Source: Haliotis asinina
Lineage: Eukaryota; Mollusca; Gastropoda; Lepetellida; Haliotidae
Length of the DNA stretch: 64,000 bases
Direction: 5' to 3'
Assembly: GCF_037392515.1 (NCBI RefSeq)
Contig: NC_090287.1
Coordinates: forward strand, 12,761,001 to 12,825,000
This document shows, piece by piece, positions 1 to 12,526 of the stretch (position 1 is its first letter; every line of letters begins with the position of its first letter). Position numbers and translations under genes: made by a program. A model generated the notes under the pieces. That model was not told the DNA's origin and ran no database searches. It saw only the letters and a program-made list of their open reading frames with translations.

Positions 1-578
1 CAACGTCCTTCAACATTCCACATGCACACACACACACACACAATGTCATCATTTTGGAGCTCGTAAGGGATATGGCCCTGAAAGACGGGTTCACAGTCAC
101 ACACGAAGAATCGTTCTTTTGAGGTTGCTAAGGTTCATGGTTAGACTGTTGGTTTTCATGTAGACACGTAAGTGCTCTAGAACAATGGGACAGAAACTCA
201 ACACCACAATACATGTCCTAAATATTAAACATTGTTCCTCCGAGTGCTATTGATTTGAGAAGCACCTTGAGACAGACGCACAAGACGCCGATCATGAATA
301 CATATTCGATATACAATGAAAAGAGCAACATCAAACACAATAACTAACTGTGTTTACCATAACAATCGCATGTGTAAGATTCAAATCAGTCAGACCACAA
401 TCCCCGGAGAAAAGGGTTTTAAAGCTAAAACTGTTAAATGTCTGCATCTAGGAATATATAAATCATGTTCAGGCAGAGTGCTGCATTTTATGTCATGAAT
501 ATGGAAGTTTCGGCGGCTGTATGTATATGTGTAAACTAAAAGCAGAGAAGGGAAACGCTCATCTTTTTATCTTTTCAG
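1..578. other. Intronic sequence of the CNG gene with a short minisatellite piece and a CA tract
   Basis: Positions 1-24 match the 39-bp minisatellite unit found at 1370-2070, and 24-42 is a (CA)n tract. The rest has no exon-like block; the preceding CNBD exon must lie before position 1. Confidence 0.5.
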
Positions 579-3500
579 GTCGTGAAATGTACATTCTGAA
601 CCATGGACGGGTAGAGGTACGTGTGAATAGATAAATGTATGAATCACTGAGTGGGTGTGGTTTATGTTGCTGTACTGTTCCATCAATATAATGGCGGGAT
701 GTGGGGGTGGGGGGTGGGGGGCACTAGAAATGGGCTTCAAGCATTGTACTCATGGCAGGGAATCGAACCCGGGTCTTCGGCATGACAAACGAATGCTTCA
801 ACCACTTGGCTACCTCTACGTCCCGAATGAATGAATGAAAATACGGACACAATCCCTTTATGTTCAGTGGGAACATATCTGCAATAATCGTATGTAATAA
901 TTAGATAATATAGATGAAAATGTTTCAAAGATTCCCGTTTGTATATTGCCCGATACTGTCCTGTGGGTGGTGGTTGGGGGTAGATATGATTGACCTGACC
1001 ATGTTACTGTCTATCCTAGATTCTGGTCCCTAGTGCTGTGCCGGGTCAGAGGACCCAGGTGGCTGTCCTCACCCCAGGGAACTACTTCGGGGAGATCAGC
1101 CTACTCAAGCTGGACGACGGGCAGAACAGGTGAGAGATGTTGGATCACACTTTCTTAAGTATTAATTCTACAGCTCCGTTTGCACTGAGAATGGCAGTTC
1201 CACACACCATACACACTGTATACTGGCATATCTTCCTTGGCCTAAGGCTTCGAATATGCAATCCATTATAGAATGTGATGATATTTAAGAAATATTCTAG
1301 CTCGGATCCATTCCGATCTACTCACTACACTACACCACACTACACCAATGACCTTTAACATTATATTAGACTTCCAGCCTACACTACACCAGCGTCCTTC
1401 AACATTCCACTTCCAGCCTACACTGCACCAACGTCTTTCAACATTCCACTTCCAGCCTACACTGCACCAACGTCCTTCAACATTCCATTCCAGCCTGCAC
1501 AACACCAGTGTCCTTCAACATTCCACTTCCAGCCTACACTACATCAGTGTCCTTCAACATTTCATTCCAGCCTGCACAACACCAGTGTCCTTCAACATTC
1601 CACTTCCAGCCTACACTAAACCAACGTCCTTCAACATTCCATTCCAGCCTGCACAACACCAGTGTCCTTCAACATTCCACTTCCAGCCTACACTAAACCA
1701 ACGTCCTTCAACATTCCATTCCAGCCTGCACAACACCAGTGTCCTTCAACATTCCACTTCCAGCCTACACTAAACCAACATCCTTCAACATTCCACTTCC
1801 AGCCTACACTAAACCAACGTCCTTCAACATTCCACTTCCAGCCTACACTAAACCAACGTCCTTCAACATTCCACTTCCAGCCTACACTACACCAACGTCC
1901 TTCAACATTCTACTTCCAGCCTACACTAAACCAACGTACTTCAACATTCCACTTCCAGCCTACACTTTACCAACGTCCTTCAACATTCCACTTCCAGTCT
2001 GCACTATACCAACGTCCTGTAACATGCCACTTCCAGCCTACACTAAACCAACGTCCTTTAACAGCCTACACTCAAACCTCAAACAGTCACAATGTCAAAG
2101 TCTTCTGCAATCATAAGTTCCCCCGTAACAAGCTGAAACAGTTTTATTCCTTCGTTGTGTGCAGAAACACTGCGTTAATTCTACAGTTTAAACAGCAATA
2201 AAGCATTCTAGACGTAATCTAAGGTTTAATACACTGTAAAACCAGGAACATGCAACAGCGTGTCTATTTATCACTCCCGTTAGGGCATTGAGTAACAAGC
2301 CAAATTTTTCCGCAATGAATTTATTAATGCTATAAACCTCCTTAACAAGCCTCCGACCGTCATGTAATTCGATTAAAAGGCCATTCGTTATGTTCTGGAA
2401 TAATACATCCCCCTAAAATAGTCCATGTCTTATAGACCGTGTTTGAAATTTGTTTTTTATTTATGTATCAGACGTACAGCGGACGTGAGGGCTATCGGCT
2501 ACTCAGAGCTACTGTGCTTGTCCCGCCGGGATCTCCTTTCCGTGAGTCACAAACTTGGCATGCGACACAAATGAAAAAGCAGTAGTAATGGGATTATTTT
2601 CATGTTTTGTTGAGTTCAACCTTGACAGTTACTAGGAACGTATGGTGGCCCTCTTTATTCGATTTTTACTGTCTCTGCGTTTTATGAACGTACAGTGCTG
2701 CCGCTTTATATCGAGGTCTTGTAGTCGCTTGGAATGACTGTTCAAATGTTTATGGTCACATTTCCATTGTAGAAAGTAAAGTGGCTAATTATGGAATAAG
2801 AAAGACCAAGAGCGCCTCGTCTTCTAGAAGTGCGAATTGGTTCCTCAAAATTTACCTACGATACTTAATGTGTTATCTACTAGTTTTTATTCCTAAATAG
2901 TCATTGTCATACCACTATCAATAAATATGTGTTATTATGAGTTTCAAAGAACACTGAAGGAATGTTGGTCAACCCAGTGAATAAAGCGCCGTCACGCTTG
3001 AAAGTGAATATTGATAATGAATTATACATAAAAACCAATTTTGTTAAAACCGTAATTTGCTGAAAGGGAAAAGATGCGTTGATTCAGATCGTGTAGACGT
3101 CCGATGGCTTATTGCCGTTGAGTGAGTTAGTGAGTTAGTTTTACGCCGCACTAAGCAGTATTCCAGCTATATGGCGGCGGTCTGTAAATAATCGCGTCTG
3201 GACCAGACAATCCAGTGATCAAAAACATGAGCATCGATCTGCGCAACTGGGAACCGATGACATGTGTCAACCAAGTCAGCGAGTCCGACCACCTGGTCCC
3301 GTTAGTCGCCTTTTACGACAAGCACAGTCACCTTTTATGGCAAGCATGGATTGCTGAAGGCCTATTCTACCCGGGACCTTCACTGGTTTGTTGTCGTTGA
3401 TCTGCGTTCAGAAAACAATTGAAGGATTGCCATTCAAGCCGGCAGTTTATGCCTGAATGCGAAAATGACGCTCGTGCATCTCGATTTAAATGTTGTGCTT

Positions 3501-4616
3501 GTTCGGGCTCTTCTCTTTCCATAAGAAAAGAATCAAACCTCTCGAACAACGCTTTATTGGGCAGAATAGAATATACGACCAGGAATCATGCTTCACTTAA
3601 ACTTAATTTTCAATGTATATTTGAAAAAATAGGTTAAGTACTTAAGTACTTAAACATAAATTCATTTCCAATATTGCCTTTCACTATACATCATTGACTC
3701 CAGTACTCAATGCATAGTACATGAATTAATTAACATTAGCAGGAGTTCATATATGCAGACACGTGTGACACACAACCTAAGGCGTCAGAGGCGACACAAG
3801 TGTCTATGGACACGACTGACACCTGCTGTCGTTGATTTCAATAAATCCTGAAAACTATGACTGTCACTGGGCTGTATCATGTTTCTAGGAAATTATTACT
3901 ACATCGTCACTATCACTGATAGATATTTGATCTCAAAAATCTATAACTCACAACAGACAGTCCAACTCCAGGCCGACAGCTGGCTTGGTTTTAGTGACAG
4001 TGTAATTAACGAATGAGTCTGGCACCTATCTGGGCTAGTCGGACTTGCACGCACAGTTTCTGTCCATTTTCCTTGACCTTATAACCGCTATAGCCTATTT
4101 CTTCAGCTAAGAACTTGACTTCAGCAAACTATGTTTGTATGAGACGACCACTGGACTCAGCAGTCCGACTGACACACTTGCATGTGTTTAGATCCTATTT
4201 GTGTAGAATAGTGCTTATTCTGTCAACCACTAGGGTGCCTGAACCAGTCCAGATTACAGTCCGCCGTTATATAACTGGAAAGTGTTAAAAACGGTGTTAA
4301 ACAAGTATATAGAATCACGTGGAGATATTTATGTATTCTGTTGTGAGGATTTCTGTTGAATTTCAAAGGTTGCAACAGGTAAATGATCTCTGTAGTAATA
4401 ATGAAATGTCCTTCCTGGCCAAATTATTATCGTTTCGTTTGTTACCTTTGCATAATGTAGTGCTTAAAAAGCAAGATTTCGGGATGTTAACTTCTTTATT
4501 GTGGATAATTATTACCATGTTCTGTCAGTGTATCGTTGACCTCGTGTTTACATATTCAATCCTGCTTGACCATTGTTATACATGTTATTTGCCTCGTGTA
4601 TATATAAATACGGTGG

Positions 4617-4665
<49 letters not shown>

Positions 4666-7600
4666 CAAAATATGCATAACAATGTTTTACTACCTACTAT
4701 TCACCTGATAAACAAGCATGCACCCACAAACGTTGTGTTATTCACAACATCCATACATCCAATATCCGTAAATATTACTTTTCTTATGCATTCTACTTCT
4801 ATTTGCCCTTCCCTTCCTACGCTTCGGGTGGATCTTTGTTTATACTAGGATCCCACGTTCCAGTTATTTAAAATCTGCGGCATATTGCTTCGTGCTGCGA
4901 TATACAATAACTGAACCAACATATTACAGCGAATCTGTCTTTGACGGACTTGCCTGGGACCGACTCATTTGTCCGGATTGTACAGAAGTCCTCGGCAGAC
5001 AATGTTTGTCCGTTACCGTAGACACTAGTCGACGTATCTGTGGGTTACACTTTCGTCAAACTTGTATCCATGGTAACTGTTTTAGGCTCTTGTGGAATAC
5101 CCTAACGCAAAGGAAATACTGGAAGCCCAGGCTAAAGAACGGTAAGTAACTTTCTTCTGACCAACCAGGGCCTAGATTTTCTGGCACTTGTCCCTTTACC
5201 GTGAAATATTCAATCCGTTCAATCAGTGATCTATAGGTTCGTGTCTGTATACTGCACTGATACCACGGTGTGTTTTTGGTACACTGTGAGTTGGCGAATC
5301 ATTAACAAAACATACATTCAAAATGGTACCCATAGATTTGTGTTAAATGTTAAAGACTTCCAGAGTCACAGTTTGAGCATTATAGAAAGGTGTTGGGGAT
5401 CTATTGGAATTAAATTTGTGTAAGACATAGAACATATTCGTTCATTATGTAGGACCGCAGTCACAGTTTGAATAAAATGTATACAGGGATTTATGTGTGT
5501 GTGTTGTGTGTGCGTGTGTATATATATATTGGAATGACTGAATGGTCACGTTTTGTTTCTCAGGATGATGCAGACAAAGGGGGTACAGAAGTCGGATTCC
5601 GGCACCGGCCGGGCAAACACCGCCCCCAAAAGGCGGGCACGCGACATATTTGCTGACGTCATGAGACAAGAAGGGTTTGCTAAGCTCATATCTGCGCGAG
5701 GTATGTATAATTATTATTACAAGCAATGTACGATACCTGGCTTTGATACCTGGCCCCCAGCTTATTAACATGAGGGAACTGGTGTTTGTGTCCAAAATGC
5801 ACCAACATTTCGTGCCATGGTTTCATGGTGTCGTGGGGCTGTGGAGTAGCCAAGTGGTTAAAGCGTTCGCTCGTCACGCCGAAGACGCGGATTCGATTCT
5901 CCACATGGGTACAGTGTGTGAAGCCCATTTCTGGTGTCCCCCGCTGTGATAATTTAGCATAAAGCCTCATTCACTCGCTCTGGTGACACCTAGTTTGTGA
6001 TGTATAAAACTCGAAAAGGATTTCATAAGTTATGATTACCTTAATGAAACCAATGGACTAATGAAACAATGTTCGAGTACAGAGATTATCGGTTTATCAC
6101 AATGAAGATCCATGTACGGTCCTCCACATGAGTAGTGTGTTAGATCAACTACGTGTATCATCACTGACGAACTCACTCCATGGTCTAGAGGTGTTTTATA
6201 AGTAAACAGAACCTTTGGTTTCCTAGATGGATCAATGTTCCAGACAACTCGTATTACCAGATAATGTTTAGGTATGTTTAAGAAAAGATTAGGACCTCTG
6301 GTGCCACTCTCGCCCACCAGAGCATTGTATGTGTAAATGAGTTAATTTGACTTTCAGACTACAGTTGACAATCAGTGAAACAGTATAAAATTATAGTGGA
6401 AAGTATCTATCAAAATGCGAAGAACTGGCGTTGTATTTCGGTTTTCGTAATTCCACATGTTTCAAGATTTAAAACGAACAAGGGAAATCGATTGGTTTGT
6501 GAAGAACACGACACTAAAGACACGCGACTATTCCCTACACGGGGTGTCAGTGCGTTATAGTTAAAAATCCTGACCTTTCTGGGTTTTAACTGAACGTATG
6601 GTCTTTCTATCATTTAATAATCTCGTGTCTGCCAGCCCTATGTTTTAGTATACACCAGTCAATTTCATTTCGGTGGTATTTGCGACTGTATGCGACATCT
6701 GGTGGCCCAGTGTACTAACCATCTGGCGCTGTCACCCCTTCAATCGATCCAAGCCAGTGTTTCCTTTCATCGATACGCGCCGCCCCTGAAATCCATATGC
6801 ACATTAAACTTCAGTTAGGCGACGGTTACAACCACACCTGAATCCGTACTTTGATACTGGGGCACAGATTTCTAAGATATGTAAAGCGCCACAATAGTTA
6901 TACTCTGCAGAGTTGCCCCCCTTCACAGTGCACGGATCCTCGAGCTCAAGGGTTCCACGAATGTGGAAATAGTCAATGTGAATGGTGGAGTAATGGTGTG
7001 GATGTGTTCTTTCTGATTAAGATGCCAGGCCATGCCATGATAGACACTAAATTTTAATGTGAAACCGACTGAACTCACTCCATACAAAACCGTTTAAATT
7101 ATCGATAGGTTAGGTTACTTCATATTTGAAAACATCTTATTTTAAGGATCAGTGACTTTCGCGCCAGTGGATTCAATTAAACTTTAGAACTATCAAATAT
7201 CAATATTGTCATCACTTTGGTACATTATAAACAGTATACATTTATAGACTGACACTCCGGTGGGTTTTATACATTTAGAGACTGGCATTCCGGTGGGTTT
7301 TATACATTTAGAGACTGACACTCCGGTAGGTTTTATACATTTAGAGACTGACATTCCGATGAGTTAGCCCAGCGGTTAAAGATTTCGCTCGTCACCTTAT
7401 TGAAACTTCAGATATACTTCTTAGTAACTGAAAGCACCATCCCAAACTACTACTGCAACTTACCTGAGTGGGATTTTTTAAGTGTTGGTAGTACAGTGTT
7501 GAAAGAACTTTATGGATAACGTCTTTTATTTCATTAGTGGGACGTTTCGATACAGATTCCTGCATGAGGGTACAATAATCTGTATAGAAACGCACTGCTG

Positions 7601-9741
7601 TAATGTATTGTGTGCGCACACGTTGGCCTTTTACATCGTATAGGTTCTTTTTAATCTTTATCAATCTTCAGGTCAAGAAATGAGCGAGCTACACAAGGTG
7701 ATCGCCGATTTGAAAACTGTTCTCCTGCAGGTAAATATCTTCCATAGATCATGATTCATAGAATACTGGAAAATAACATATCTTATCCATGACATGTTGT
7801 ATTTGGCAATGTCTAAATATACGGAATTCGCAGCGATCGTGAATATGAAAATCATGTCGGGTTTAACCGAGGCAAATTTCTCTTGAGAAATAATTCGACA
7901 AACGAAATTAGTGGTCGAAGGAATATAGCAGAAAAAAAGTAGAAAAGAACTTTCAGAACAGATATGGGATAATTCGATTCCAGATCAAAGCAAAATAATG
8001 GTCGAAGGGGATTGAGAATTTAAGAGTAGAATTTCAAAACATATACGAGATACAAGTTTTACATTTGTTAATATCGGGTATAAAATGAACATTGTCGATT
8101 AACCTATTTTCTTGTCAAGAGTGTTTTTAAAAACAATTGAAAACGAGATATAAAGGAGAAAAAGAATATATACAAATAGTATGAATGGATGAGAAAATGA
8201 CGAGATATTAATGAGGTACGATGTATACGTCATGTTTCAGGTTTCGCAGTGCAACACTAAACCGAAATGTCAGGTGAGCGTTTGATAGTATGTGATCTGG
8301 TTCAACTATAACTTTAGTGTTCATCAGGGGCAACTGTAACTGACGACTGACTGGTGATGGAAATGTCACGGCAAGGCAATCGACGGCTTTTGGCAGAGTT
8401 TCTTTTGGCAGTGTCATTAGCTTTGTATAATTAGTGCAGTAATTCACATTCCTAATCATTGACAAACACTAATTGAAATAATCACTAATGTTGAGATTCA
8501 GAGGTGTTGTTGACTATACACTTTGAACACGCAGACCGGATAAAATGAACGCCAATGCAGGTCTGACGTATGAGTGACTTGAGTTGACACTTAGGGAACC
8601 AACAAGGAAATCTGATATAAGCAAATAGTTGACACTCTTTATCATGGTCACTGATACATTAACGTATCATATATACAATACAAAAGAACAAGCAAACAAA
8701 CATATGCAATTACATATTCCCTTGTATCAATGCGCATCTGACCATATGTCATTACTCGTAGAAAGACTCCTTCAGATAAGCACACATTAATTCATAGCAA
8801 GCTCGCCGGCATAAGATGATTAGTAAGCCCGAGTAATCACACTTTATCAACTTGGGGCACTGCCATACTTTATTTATTCATCAACGTTGAGAACCCACCG
8901 TCTCGTATCCTAACACCACGATTACATTAAATCGCCTCGTGCGGCGGCTATAAGTATGAAGAGTAGAAACATAGTGTACAGTTGCATGTTGAGAACTAAA
9001 GATTAGGTATTGATATTGTCAGGGTTGTTTTTTCCGAAGACGTAAGCTGTTGTTTGGTTCTTTTCGCAGTGTGAGGAATATCAGAGGAGACTACGTCAGA
9101 AAGATAAGTGTCTGAGGAAAGCCACAAGACGGGTGACGGAACTAGAAACCGTCTTGCGGATCCGTCGCAGTTCTAGCCTACCCGTGTCAGTCCGGGATCA
9201 CATCCCCAGACAAGACAGTACCCAGAGCGATGACTCATATGCGAGCAGGGGTCAAGACTTTGCGTGCCAGTGCCTGCACGACGTGCGCGAGTGCAATAAC
9301 GGAGTTATGTCCCCCTTGATAGCTCGAGGGTCACAAGACATTCTCTACCTCGACCGAAGAGCTTCAAGAGGAAATTCTTTCGGAGACGGATGTCACAGAT
9401 GTCTCTCACACCCAGATAGTGTCTCATCTAGTTCGTCTCAATCTCACTCAATGGAATTGCTTTCAACTGAAGCTCATGTCCATGAATACCAAAACGACTC
9501 TGTTAAGAATGGAAACTTTCACACATGCGCACGGGAGAATAACTCCAACGGAAACGGTTCTGTTAGCCATCCAGCCAATCAGGAACCACTTCCGCCTCCA
9601 TTAGATCAGTACTTCCTGGAGGAACTAGACGCTGTGTTTGGAGATTCCTCTTTGCTTTCTGTGTCAGAGTCAGGACTCATCCTGAGCGACGTCAGTTCCA
9701 ACAGTGACAACAGTTCCATCGACGACATCGACGACTTGTGA
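579..9741 (+). CDS. Cyclic-nucleotide-gated cation channel, 3' eight exons (5' partial)
   Basis: Exons at 579-616, 1020-1129, 2472-2541, 5086-5141, 5564-5700, 7672-7730, 8241-8273 and 9070-9741 join with GT-AG borders and matching phases into 390 residues ending at TGA 9739-9741. The fragment opens inside the cyclic-nucleotide-binding domain (GREMYILNHGRVE). It contains the phosphate-binding cassette (YFGEISLL, then NRRTADVRAIGYSEL with the phosphate-contacting Arg), then DLLSALVEYPNAKEILEAQ, as in CNG channel subunits. A charged heptad-like helix follows (exons 6 to 8), resembling the C-terminal leucine zipper that assembles CNGA subunits, and then a long tail rich in Ser, Asn and Asp ending SSIDDIDDL. 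CNG channels are plasma-membrane cation channels opened by cGMP or cAMP in sensory signalling. Membrane and pore exons must lie before position 1. The alpha-type assignment is from CNBD similarity only. Exon 7 is only 33 bp. Confidence 0.87.
720..835 (-). mobile_element. tRNA-headed SINE (family B), partial
   Basis: Read on the minus strand it shows a tRNA-like box A (TAGCCAAGTGGTTGAAGC), a box B (GGTTCGATTCC) and the family motif tgggcttcaa/gaagcccatttc. It lies in the intron between the first two CNG exons of the window. Confidence 0.7.
1335..2075. repeat. 39-bp minisatellite array in a CNG intron
   Basis: About 18 head-to-tail units of 38-39 bp, each with ttccagcctacact and caacgtccttcaacattcc. 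Because 39 is a multiple of 3, several frames stay open and create false ORFs of up to 179 residues. Variants with caacaccagtgtcc alternate in the left half; the right half is more uniform. Confidence 0.9.
3120..3384 (-). mobile_element. Family A SINE-like element, near full length (~265 bp)
   Basis: Contains the whole family consensus: an (ACTC)n-type tail (seen here as gagttagtgag), the cagctatatggcggcggtct block, the core ctggaccagacaatccagtg, gggaaccgatgacatgtgtc, and the head ggcctattctacccgggacc. Strand is given so that the (ACTC)n tail is 3'. It lies in a CNG intron. Confidence 0.75.
4619..4661. repeat. (AC)n microsatellite
   Basis: About 20 uninterrupted AC dinucleotides inside a CNG intron. 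Confidence 0.95.
5834..5985 (+). mobile_element. tRNA-headed SINE (family B), nearly complete
   Basis: Shows box A (GTAGCCAAGTGGTTAAAGCG), box B (GATTCGATTCTCC), gtgaagcccatttctggtgt, and a decayed tail running into attcactcgctc. The head resembles a Leu/Ser-type tRNA. It sits in the CNG intron after the exon ending at 5700. Confidence 0.8.
7247..7400. repeat. 33-bp tandem repeat (4 units) ending in a SINE head
   Basis: Four units beginning gactg(a/g)cactccgg at 7247, 7280, 7313 and 7346, period 33 bp. The last unit runs into a family-B head (gagttagcccagcggttaaa, then cgctcgtcac), so the array abuts a truncated SINE. Confidence 0.75.
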
Positions 9742-11475
9742 TACACGTCCCTATCACCACGTTCCGTACTCAAGTCATCCATGTACAATATGTACAATAG
9801 AGGAGGCACCCTCAATGACACTGTGGATGCCTATGAGATCACGTTCTATTCAAAATCAGGCATTAATGTAATGACAGCTGTTATCGATGTAGAACATTGT
9901 AAATGTTTGGATTATATGTCAGCTTCATGACATTATACAAATTCCTACGCAATATGGTTCTGTGATTGGACAGAATGAACGGCAGATGTTTTTCATTCAC
10001 GCTATGAGTTTCACTGAACCAAAGCATTATTCTGTGATATGTGTAAGTCTGTGTTGTTGAACACATGCCACCTTAAGGCGGCGTATGTTGACTCGCCATG
10101 CTTCCTGTAGTCATGATATACAGTCCACGGCCGAGTTTATTTTCCTTGGTTTAACATTGGCTAGTCAGTCGACTTTTCAAACAGACTTAAGCTGGATTCA
10201 TTTTGACTATTCAACTGATTCATATAAACGTGCGCATTGACTAGTCCATGAATTCATTTAGATTGACTTCGAGTAAATATACCAGCCCGTGGCTTCATAA
10301 AAAGTCCATGATTCAATTAAGGAATGGTAAAATGATTCACAAAAACTTATAGAACTAAACTCACATGGATACAGGTCAAATTGGCACACTTGGTCAAACG
10401 TGTCAAACGTGTCGTTTTCTAAACGCAAGAATCCAATCTTTAAGAATGCCAGACAAATTACTTTTCTACTGCTTGTGTGTTACATAACATTCTTTGACCA
10501 TATCAAAGAGAATAGGAAATGTGATGTTTTTCTTTCAGCTTACCCAAGAAAAAAGGTAGGCTTACTGGGATAGGAGATGTATCAGTCTCCTTTTACATAA
10601 AACAGGATTATAGAAATGCTTATGTCTAAAACATATGGGATGTTGGTCGGTGCTAAAGGAAACTAGTCAAGCATTAACACAAGTGCAGTGTGCGTATGTC
10701 ATGATAACGGGGTTGGCTGACGCTGTGTGGGCCCTATAAAAGGGAAGTTTGAAGAAAAGGGGAAGCAGTTTTGAGGAGACTGACGATGCCATGGCGGTAT
10801 ATCCACTAAACATTCGTCAATTGAGCAAATTGTTTCTCTAAAACAAATCAGAGAAATAAGCACACAGAAAATGAGCATACACGTGCTTCCAGTACGCGCA
10901 TTTCCTGCTCTCTGAGGCTCGGAACTTATCAATCAACCACAGTGTTACCAATGTTGGTATGAAATAGACAGGGACTTTATGAAACGAGTCCACAGTTTGT
11001 ACGGGCAGATCACTGTGTTCTTGTATGTGTTTTATCATGGCATTTTCAACTTCTATACGCAAATACTCCAGAGTCGCTTTTTTGTTTTGTTCACATTGTA
11101 TTACGTATGTTTGTCGATCTCAGAACATTGAATTACAGGTTATATTATATACTGAAACTGAAGTATTTTGTTTGTTTGATTATATTTTTATGTGGATTCG
11201 TTCGACTAGTATCTTTTCGTAGCCTGTTAACATTTGTTACGAAACTCATTCAAAGAACGGTCTTAAAGTCCCTTTAAACAACATGATAAATGTGTTATCG
11301 AACAATCGTTTTAAAAAAACGATCTCGTTGGCATTGATCAGTGGTCCCCATCCGATCGTCTTCAAACAACGGCATCTGAGAATAGGCAGTGAAACTAACA
11401 AGACCTCACTGTGTCGTGTTTGCCAGGTTGCTTGGTGGATTGACCCCCCTGTTAAAACACTAGAATTAGTTTTGA
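9742..11475. other. 3' flank of the CNG gene
   Basis: No gene or convincing polyadenylation signal is seen. A TATAAAAG sequence at 10734-10741 is followed only by an 8-codon ORF. The rest is unique-looking AT-rich sequence. Confidence 0.4.
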
Positions 11476-11525
11476 CCTATGTCTGTCGTAAGAGGCCATT
11501 TACACGATTAGGTAGTCAGGATCGT
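11476..11525 (+). mobile_element. Family A SINE fragment
   Basis: Short block with gtcgtaagaggc and ggtagtcagg, matching the middle of family A. It may be a remnant of the copy that continues at 11860. Confidence 0.45.
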
Positions 11526-11859
11526 CGTAGCATGACATCGTATCGAGGCTGCATATGGCAGTGTTGAAACAGAATGGCCCAATGTGTTTCTTCACACACC
11601 GTCGTGACAAAGGTGTAATATTCGTCAGTGTGGTGTTACATGACACACTACAAAAGAAGGCAGAGACGATGAAGCAGCTATCGATCTAGAGCTTCTTTTG
11701 ACGTAGCACCCTTTACTAGGGTTTACCTCAACTCCCATTCTTTAACATTGTACTAAGGTTACCTTAGTGACTGTTTTGCGAAAAGAGGCACTGTGGTCGT
11801 ATTTTCCCGAACCGACGCCTCACGTCGCTTTCTTTCTAACTACTAGTTGATGAAATCTG

Positions 11860-12006
11860 ATGGTCAGGCTCTCCTAATTGCATAGATCGATGCCCATGTT
11901 GTTGATCACTGGATTGTCTGGTCCAGACACGGCTATTCACGGACCGCCATCATATAACTGAAAAATATTGCGGAATGTGATGCAAAACTAAACTCACTCA
12001 CTCACC
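11860..12006 (+). mobile_element. Family A SINE, 3' half
   Basis: Contains gatcactggattgtctggtc, ggaccgccatcatataactg and a terminal aactcactcactcac tail. The 5' half is missing. Confidence 0.75.
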
Positions 12007-12419
12007 TCTGACACACATATATAAAAGGTCAACGCCAGAAAATACAGTGTCGGTTACCCGTCGATTAAATTGGGAGTAAAAGTCAAAGTAAAGGTGAACA
12101 TTACATGAATGAATCACCGGAAATGTGTGATGACACCAGGTGTAAGCATATCCCACGCGTTTCGTTGCCTGACGTCAAACAGCCATTCCGACCATGAGAC
12201 GATGGTTGTAAAGGTCCCTATGACGCACATGTTGCCTGAACGTCCGCTATTTGTGACTGACGGGGATGTATTTTCTCGGATACACACTTTTCATTCTGGT
12301 GGACCGGGTCGACGTGCACGTAATTTGTGTCTTGTTCTTAGTTAGTCCCCCTGCAGGAGACCTCGGTAACTTTTGGTTGCGAAAAAGTAGCATATGTTCT
12401 GAACCACACGCAAATAGTA

Positions 12420-12526
12420 GCGCAAATAGGCTTGCGCGACAGAGAAAAATTACCAGTCTTCCTATCCGCTAGCTCGCACATAGGAAGACTGGTCATTTTC
12501 TCTCTTTTGCGCAATCGTATTTGCGC
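12420..12526. repeat. Foldback element: inverted arms of ~46 bp around a ~14-base loop
   Basis: Left arm 12420-12465 (gcgcaaatag to cagtcttcctat) pairs with right arm 12480-12526 (ataggaagactgg to tatttgcgc) with few mismatches. It could be a miniature inverted-repeat element or a hairpin transcript template. No flanking gene. Confidence 0.85.

Larger units (their letters stand above)
2542..5085. other. Long CNG intron
   Basis: Apart from the family A element at 3120-3384 and an (AC)n tract at 4619-4661, this 2.5-kb intron is AT-rich sequence in which I see no gene. Confidence 0.5.

Noticed and set aside
1348..2201. Overlapping ORFs of 125-179 codons
   Set aside because: They arise from the 39-bp minisatellite in a CNG intron; no splice-compatible exon is seen.
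5834..5985. Functional tRNA gene
   Set aside because: Boxes A and B are present but cloverleaf stems do not close and the sequence continues into the SINE body; other copies are equally degenerate.
9133..9741. Stand-alone gene starting at GTG 9133
   Set aside because: The frame is continuous from the acceptor at 9069/9070, making it the last CNG exon.
10725..10810. TATA box (TATAAAAG) followed by ATGCCATGG, as a possible gene start
   Set aside because: The frame ends after eight codons and no downstream exon was found.
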